A DNA stretch of 64,000 bases from Actinomycetota bacterium (GTDB lineage: Bacteria > Actinomycetota > Actinomycetes > Actinomycetales > Dermatophilaceae), in the NCBI GenBank assembly GCA_020160805.1, contig JAIUPO010000006.1, positions 87,385 to 151,384 on the forward strand, read 5' to 3'. Position numbers and translations under genes: made by a program. Below the pieces are notes generated by a model. That model did not search any database. It saw nothing but the letters and a program-made list of their open reading frames with translations, and was not told where the DNA came from. Below are positions 59,409 to 64,000 of the stretch, piece after piece (within the stretch, counting starts at the first letter, position 1; every line of letters starts with the position of its first letter).

Positions 59409-60629
59409 ATGACGGCTTTCGACGTGCCGACCGCCTTGGTCACGCTGCTGGTTGTCGCCGTCGTATGGGCCGCAATCCGCCTCGCCGCGAGGGTCCGTGG
59501 CCGCTCTCGTGGCTTCCTCAGCGACGCCAACCGCGCGACCTACGAGACACTGCATACGGCCGCGCTCGCGGCCCGCCATCTCGGCAGCGGCCTGACCCCC
59601 CATGGCAGCGGCAAGGCCGCCCGCCACGTGCGCGCGCTCCTCGACGCTCCGGCGATCGCCATCGTCGGGCCCGGCGGCTCGGTCACCTGGGACGGACCGT
59701 CCAGCCACCACGCCGAGGCCACGGCCCGCCTCGCCGCCCCCGCCCTGCGGGACGGCGAGACCATCGTTCTCGACGCCGACGAGGTCGGCTGCGACCAGGC
59801 CGATTGCCCGATCCGAGTAGCCGTAATCGCTCCGATCGCCTCCGAGGGCCGGGTCGTCGGAGCGCTCGCGGCCTATGCGCCATATGTCGGCGCCGGCCTC
59901 GCCCGGGCCACCTCCGAAGTTGCCGGCTGGCTCTCTGCCCAGGTCGAGTTGGCCGAACTCGGCAAGGAACGCGCCCGCGCCTCCGAGGCCGAGCTCGCGG
60001 CGCTCCGGGCCCAGATTTCCCCGCACTTCATCTACAACTCGCTTGGCGCCATCGCCTCCTTCGTGCGCACCGACCCGGACCTGGCCCGCGATCTGCTGCT
60101 GGAGTTCGCCGATTTCACGCGTTATGCCCTACGGCACAGCGGCACCTTCACGACCCTGGCCGAGGAGTTGCGCAATGTCGAGCGCTATCTGATGTTGGAG
60201 CAGGCGCGCTTCGGTGATCGCCTGCAGCTCTCGCTCCTCATCACCCCGGAAGTGCTACCCGTGACCGTCCCGTATCTGGTGATCCAGCCGCTCGTGGAGA
60301 ACGCCGTCCAGCATGGCATGTCGAATCTCGCAGGGACACATACGATTTCGATCACCGCCGGCGACCTTGGCTCGGAGGCCGAGATCGTGGTCGAGGACGA
60401 TGGCGCCGGCGCCGATCCCGAACGAATTCGGGGCATCCTCGATGGCACTCTGGAGACCAGTTCCCACGGCCTGGGCAATGTCGACGCGCGCCTGCGCACG
60501 ATCTATGGCGACGAGCGCGGGCTGGTCGTCGAGACGGCTCCGGGCGCGGGTATGCGGGTCAGTTTCCGGGTTCCGAAGTTCCTTCCCGCCGCCCACGCAT
60601 CCGCCGACCATAGGCTGGCAGCGTCATGA
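59409..60629 (+). CDS. LytS-type sensor histidine kinase
   Basis: A 406-residue kinase of the His_kinase/GHKL LytS group. One N-terminal membrane helix (ALVTLLVVAVVWAAIRLAAR), then a GAF-like cytoplasmic sensor (about residues 40-180) with CDQADC, two Cys that could sense redox or metal. The phosphorylated His is in LRAQISPHFIYNSLGAIASF. The ATPase has PYLVIQPLVENAVQHGM (N-box), VVEDDGAGADPE and SSHGLGNVDARL. Its stop overlaps the response regulator start (ATGA). It lacks the multi-helix transporter-like LytS sensor domain. Confidence 0.93.
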   Translation: MTAFDVPTALVTLLVVAVVWAAIRLAARVRGRSRGFLSDANRATYETLHTAALAARHLGSGLTPHGSGKAARHVRALLDAPAIAIVGPGGSVTWDGPSSHHAEATARLAAPALRDGETIVLDADEVGCDQADCPIRVAVIAPIASEGRVVGALAAYAPYVGAGLARATSEVAGWLSAQVELAELGKERARASEAELAALRAQISPHFIYNSLGAIASFVRTDPDLARDLLLEFADFTRYALRHSGTFTTLAEELRNVERYLMLEQARFGDRLQLSLLITPEVLPVTVPYLVIQPLVENAVQHGMSNLAGTHTISITAGDLGSEAEIVVEDDGAGADPERIRGILDGTLETSSHGLGNVDARLRTIYGDERGLVVETAPGAGMRVSFRVPKFLPAAHASADHRLAAS

Positions 60630-61366
60630 CCTCCGATCCCCACGGCCTGATCGCCCTCGTCGTCGACGACGAGGCGCCGGCGCGTTCCGAGTTGCGCTAC
60701 CTCCTCGAGCAGGACAAGCGCATCGCCGGCGTGCGCGTTGCGGCGTCGGGCACCGATGCCCTTCGCGTCCTGGAGAACGAGCCGGTCGATGTCGTCTTCT
60801 CGGATATCTCCATGCCGGGGCTCGACGGCATGGAGCTCGCCCGGGTGCTCGCGCGCTTCGCCCACCGACCGGCGGTGGTCTTCGTCACCGCTCACGACCA
60901 GCACGCCGTGGACGCCTTCGCGATCTCGGCGGTCGACTATGTGATGAAGCCGGTGCGACCGGAGCGCCTCGCGGAGGCCGTACGCCGCGTGGTCCGCGCC
61001 GTCGCCCCGGCCCCCGAAAGCCGCGACGAGGACGAGACGATCCCGGTCGAGCTCGGGGGCATCACCCGATTCGTCTCGCGCCGCGACATTCGCTACGTCC
61101 AGGCACATGGGGACTATGTCCGGCTGCATACCGACACCGGATCGCACCTGGTCCGCATACCCCTGAACACGCTCGAAGAGCGTTGGGCAGCAGCGGGTTT
61201 CGTCCGCATACACCGCAGCACACTGATCTCGCTGAAGCACGTCACCCAGGTGCGCATGGACCACGGGAAAGCCTCGGTGCGCGTCGGCGACACCGATCTG
61301 CCGGTCAGCCGCCGGCATATGCGCGAGCTGCGCCAGCAACTCCTCACCCGCCCCACCGGGTCATGA
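60626..61366 (+). CDS. LytTR-family response regulator
   Basis: A 246-residue regulator. The receiver has VVDDEAPARSELRYLLEQ, the phosphorylated Asp in DVVFSDISMPGLDGMELA (about residue 57), and VDYVMKPVRPERLAEAV with the conserved Lys. Residues ~145-246 form the LytTR DNA-binding domain: RFVSRRDIRYVQAHGDYVRL, FVRIHRSTLISLKHV. It is encoded in one overlapping transcript with kinase and transporter genes, so it probably controls uptake of the sensed solute. Paralogous systems (BtsSR, YpdAB, LytST) regulate pyruvate carriers. Confidence 0.94.
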   Translation: MTSDPHGLIALVVDDEAPARSELRYLLEQDKRIAGVRVAASGTDALRVLENEPVDVVFSDISMPGLDGMELARVLARFAHRPAVVFVTAHDQHAVDAFAISAVDYVMKPVRPERLAEAVRRVVRAVAPAPESRDEDETIPVELGGITRFVSRRDIRYVQAHGDYVRLHTDTGSHLVRIPLNTLEERWAAAGFVRIHRSTLISLKHVTQVRMDHGKASVRVGDTDLPVSRRHMRELRQQLLTRPTGS

Positions 61367-61746
61367 GTCCGGCGCAGCGCCCCGCCTCGGAGCGGGTGCG
61401 GGTGACGGCATCTCGCCGCAGTGCACCACGGCATATCGCCCGCGCCGTCGCAGACGAACTCAGCGACCAGACCGCCCTTGGTGATATCTACGTCCGCGGG
61501 CTGATGCGAGCCCAATTGCGGCTCGCCGCAAGCCTGTTGATGTTGACCGTCCTGCTGTTGGGGAGCTTGCCGATTCTCTTCGCCATCGTGCCGCAGACCC
61601 GGTCGATGCAGGTTGGTCCGCTGCCGCTGCCGTGGGTCACGTTGGGGGTGTTGGTCTATCCGGCGATCGTGCTGCTGGCCCGCTTCTATGTGCGGGCCAG
61701 CGAGCGACTGGAGGCGGATTTCGTCGATGTGATCGGGCGCGGCTGA
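61363..61746 (+). CDS. Small two-helix membrane protein, DUF485-like
   Basis: A 127-residue protein with a basic N-terminus and two helices: LRLAASLLMLTVLLLGSLPI and LPWVTLGVLVYPAIVLLARF followed by YVRASERLEADFVDVIGRG. The second helix with its charged ending matches DUF485 proteins such as E. coli YjcH, which stand before the acetate permease ActP. Start ATG overlaps the regulator stop (ATGA) and the stop overlaps the symporter start (TGATG). It is probably an accessory or assembly subunit of that symporter. Confidence 0.85.
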   Translation: MSPAQRPASERVRVTASRRSAPRHIARAVADELSDQTALGDIYVRGLMRAQLRLAASLLMLTVLLLGSLPILFAIVPQTRSMQVGPLPLPWVTLGVLVYPAIVLLARFYVRASERLEADFVDVIGRG

Positions 61747-63245
61747 TGCAGCTCGCGAGCCTGCTCGCGATCGCTGCGGTCTGCCTGGCGACCGTTAGCG
61801 TCGGATCCCTGGGGCTGCGTATGTCGCGCGCCACCTCAGACTTTTATGTCGCCGGCCGCGCCATCACCCCGCGGCGCAACGCCAGCGCCATCGCGGGTGA
61901 ATACCTTTCCGCCGCATCCTTTCTCGGCGTTGCGGGTCTGATCTGGCAAAGCGGCATCGACATCTTGTGGTTCCCGATCGGCTATACGGTCGGCTATCTC
62001 GTCCTGCTCGTCCTCATCGCGGCACCTCTGCGGAGGTCAGGCGCCTACACGCTCTCCGATTTCACCGAATTGCGGCTGGAATCGCGAGCCCTGCGCGCCT
62101 TCGCCTCGCTGCTGATCATCGGCATCGGCATCCTCTATGTCTTGCCCCAAGTCCAAGGCGCTGGCCTGGCGCTGCGGCAGGCCACCGGCTGGCCGACCTG
62201 GGTCGGATCGGCGGTCGTCGCCGTGGTCGTCTTCCTCGCCGTGGCCGCCGGCGGGATGCGCTCGATCACGCTGGTCCAGGCGATGCAGTACTGGATCAAG
62301 CTGACCGCGATCGCCATCCCCGCTTTCGTCCTGCTCGCGATCTGGAGCCGCGGCGATGTCGGGTCCGTCGACTTCGGCGACTGGGCGATCCCGAGCACCG
62401 ACCCGGTCGGTCTCTACACGACATACAGCACCATGCTCGCGCTCTGCTTGGGGACGATGGGGCTGCCGCACGTGCTCGTCCGCTTCTACACCAATCCCGA
62501 CGGCCGCGACGCACGCCGGACCACCGTCGGTGTCATCGGCCTGCTCGCGGTCTTCTATCTCTTCCCGCCGATCTATGGCGCCCTGGGTCGCCTGGAATTG
62601 CCGCGCCTCGCGCCGGGCTCCCGCCTCGACACCATGGCCCTCCAACTCCCCGGCGCGATGACCGACGGACTGCTTGAGACGGTGCTCACGGCGATGCTTG
62701 CCGGCGGGGCGTTCGCGGCTTTACTCAGCACCACCTCCGGCCTGATCGTCTCGGTGGCCGGCGTCATCGATCAGGATGTGCTTCGACCACTGATTGCCCG
62801 CCGGTCCGGCGAGGATGCCCGGGGCGCGGCGACCTATCGTCTGGCGACCGCCATTGCGGTGCTTCTGCCTTTTGTGTTGTCGCGGCTGCTCGAACCGCTC
62901 GGCCTCGCCACAACAGTCACGCTGGCCTTTGCGGTCGCCGCGTCGACCTTCGCCCCGCTGCTCGTCCTCGGCGTCTGGTGGCCTCGGCTCACCACCGTCG
63001 GCGCCGCTGCGGGGCTGGGCGTCGGCACGCTCTGCGCCCTGATCAGCCTGGCCGGTGCCTTCCTGCGCGTCGACCCGGGCGACGGGTGGCTGGCCGCGCT
63101 CGTCGCCCGCCCCGCCGCCTGGACCGCCCCGCTGGCCTTCGCGACCATGGTGATCGTCTCCCGACTCACCCCCTCCCGGCGCCCCCCGCATACCAACCGG
63201 ACCCTGAACCGCCTGCATACCCCCGAGTCGCTACTGCCCCCGTGA
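61746..63245 (+). CDS. Sodium:solute symporter (ActP-like)
   Basis: A 499-residue SSS-family carrier with about 13 membrane helices. RMSRATSDFYVAGRAITPRR and NASAIAGEYLSAASFLGVAG near the N-terminus and GGMRSITLVQAMQYWIKLTA are typical of the acetate/pyruvate subgroup, with GTMGLPHVLVRFYTNPDGRD in the middle. The C-terminal ~20 residues are polar. Cargo is likely a short monocarboxylate, by similarity and by the DUF485 and LytTR neighbours. The ATG at 61746 overlaps the previous stop (TGATG). Confidence 0.92.
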   Translation: MQLASLLAIAAVCLATVSVGSLGLRMSRATSDFYVAGRAITPRRNASAIAGEYLSAASFLGVAGLIWQSGIDILWFPIGYTVGYLVLLVLIAAPLRRSGAYTLSDFTELRLESRALRAFASLLIIGIGILYVLPQVQGAGLALRQATGWPTWVGSAVVAVVVFLAVAAGGMRSITLVQAMQYWIKLTAIAIPAFVLLAIWSRGDVGSVDFGDWAIPSTDPVGLYTTYSTMLALCLGTMGLPHVLVRFYTNPDGRDARRTTVGVIGLLAVFYLFPPIYGALGRLELPRLAPGSRLDTMALQLPGAMTDGLLETVLTAMLAGGAFAALLSTTSGLIVSVAGVIDQDVLRPLIARRSGEDARGAATYRLATAIAVLLPFVLSRLLEPLGLATTVTLAFAVAASTFAPLLVLGVWWPRLTTVGAAAGLGVGTLCALISLAGAFLRVDPGDGWLAALVARPAAWTAPLAFATMVIVSRLTPSRRPPHTNRTLNRLHTPESLLPP

Positions 63246-63449
63246 TCACGCGCCCGCCGTCTGCCGAGGGCGTATGCCGCGTGTCAAGTCGGGTCACGAA
63301 CGTGGCCGTGCTTGCACGTTGCGCACGGCGGGCTGGCCACGATCCATGGCCACGGACGTGCTCCAGTTATCCGTGGATTCCGTTGTCCATCAATAATTTT
63401 CGGCCCCTCTGATCTCGCATCTCGAATCGAACTGGTGTACCATTTGAAG

Positions 63450-63683
63450 ATGACGGCGATGGCGCAGCACCCCACAGGCGGGCCCCTCGGGCCCGCTGCC
63501 GGACTGCGCATGGCGGGCGGGTGTCAGGGGTTAACTCCACTTGATGACGCGTGGTGGCCGCCGCTGGATGTCGAGGAGTTGGTCGCCGATTTTGAGGCGT
63601 GGCAGGACGAGCTCGGCTGGGATGACGTGGACGAGGCCGACGAGCGGGACTCGTGGGCACTCGCCGCGAAGGAGCCGCGGTGA
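63450..63683 (+). CDS. Small acidic protein of unknown function
   Basis: A 77-residue protein. The first ~30 residues are Gly/Pro-rich (QHPTGGPLGPAAGL); the C-terminal half is strongly acidic, LDVEELVADFEAWQDELGWD then DVDEADERDSWAL. No motif recognised. It stops one base before another ATG and 40 bases before the DUF222 protein. The first 200 bases after the symporter gene (63246-63449) have no gene; the stretch TCAATAATTTTCGG near 63390 is A+T-rich and may be a promoter. Confidence 0.5.
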   Translation: MTAMAQHPTGGPLGPAAGLRMAGGCQGLTPLDDAWWPPLDVEELVADFEAWQDELGWDDVDEADERDSWALAAKEPR

Positions 63684-63722
63684 TGCGACCAGCCAGCCAG
63701 TCATGCCTCACCGGTCACGGCG

Positions 63723-64000
63723 GTGCGAGACCTCGTCGACTGGCTCGCCACCCTTGCACCGGAGGACAACCCCGGTTCCGAGTTGGGACTGGCGGAATTG
63801 ATCGACCTCATCGCCGGGCTGGAGCAGGTCATGGGTGCGATCGCGGCCGCGCAGGCTCGTGCGACCGCTCATTTCGGGCGGGCGACGGTGCGGGAGGCGC
63901 TCGCGAACCGGGCCTCGCTGCCGAAAGCCCGATCCTCCATCGCGCCACAGATCGCGCTCGCCCGCCGCTGCTCCCCCGCCACCGCCGACCGGCACCTCGG
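63723..64000 (+). CDS. DUF222 domain protein (HNH endonuclease family), 5' part
   Basis: The window ends in a plus-strand gene. The visible 92 residues start VRDLVDWLATLAPEDN and include LIDLIAGLEQVMGAIAAAQA, TAHFGRATVREAL and RSSIAPQIALARRCSPATAD, the N-terminal helical part of DUF222 proteins, which usually end in an HNH nuclease domain. The GTG at 63723 is the only usual start in frame after a TGA at 63681-63683 but has no good ribosome site. An ATG at 63683 is in another frame. These genes are multicopy in actinobacteria, role unknown. Confidence 0.75.
   Translation, partial: MRDLVDWLATLAPEDNPGSELGLAELIDLIAGLEQVMGAIAAAQARATAHFGRATVREALANRASLPKARSSIAPQIALARRCSPATADRHL

Overview
The window is a high-GC (roughly two-thirds G+C by eye) chromosomal segment of an actinobacterium. 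Gene order follows a conserved actinobacterial block that in Mycobacterium tuberculosis runs from about Rv3596c (clpC1) to Rv3660c (recalled, not searched): clpC, lsr2, lysS, nadC/nadB/panD/panC, a DUF2520 gene, DUF3180, folK/folB/folP/folE, ftsH, hpt, tilS, a zinc metalloprotease, dacB, ppa, then holB, tmk, topA, a DEAH helicase and a Tad-like pilus cluster. DUF4244 pilin, Lsr2, a DUF222 protein and frequent GTG starts fit Actinomycetota. The order Micrococcales is likely, but nothing here fixes a genus.

Layout. 1-2.1 kb: 5' end of clpC, a decayed stretch with remnants of an acyl-CoA ligase and a short-chain dehydrogenase, and a TetR regulator. 2.1-6.7 kb: an F420-type (LLM) oxidoreductase, then an end-joining module with Ku and a Nei glycosylase facing a separate ATP-dependent ligase and a LigD-type polymerase. 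6.7-11 kb: lsr2, a small membrane protein, lysS, an ATPase and a secreted ScyD-like protein. 11-15.8 kb: overlapping pantothenate/NAD operon (DUF2520, panC, panD, nadB, nadC). 15.9-19.9 kb: NDUFAF7-type methyltransferase, cytochrome P450, an orphan NuoD-like protein and a translationally coupled DinB protein. 20-29.5 kb: a long minus-strand run from dacB through tilS, hpt, ftsH and the folate genes to DUF3180. 29.6-37.6 kb: ppa, an NlpC/P60 hydrolase, a short-chain dehydrogenase, a likely structured RNA, tRNA-Thr(CGT), a secreted peptidase, holB and tmk. 37.9-44.4 kb: acyl-CoA synthetase, topA, an extradiol dioxygenase and a CapA-like lipoprotein. 44.5-51 kb: methyltransferase, membrane protein, 2-hydroxyacid dehydrogenase, proton-pumping pyrophosphatase and a STAS protein. 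51-59.2 kb: DEAH helicase followed by a compact Tad-like pilus operon and a degenerate Fic protein. 59.4-63.2 kb: LytS/LytTR two-component pair overlapping a DUF485-like protein and a solute symporter. The end holds a small protein and the start of a DUF222 protein.

The signals most worth a second look are: (1) a run of hairpins with two crossing helices and a strong terminator at about 32.82-33.02 kb, overlying an ORF whose codon use does not look coding; (2) the pairing of an NDUFAF7-type methyltransferase with a lone NuoD-like protein that keeps the target arginine but replaces the quinone-site tyrosine by tryptophan; (3) a family of 46-70 bp intergenic dyads at 0.8, 44.5 and 53.4 kb; (4) strong enrichment of the hexamer GCATAC/GTATGC throughout; and (5) a split LigD next to a Ku-Nei pair.
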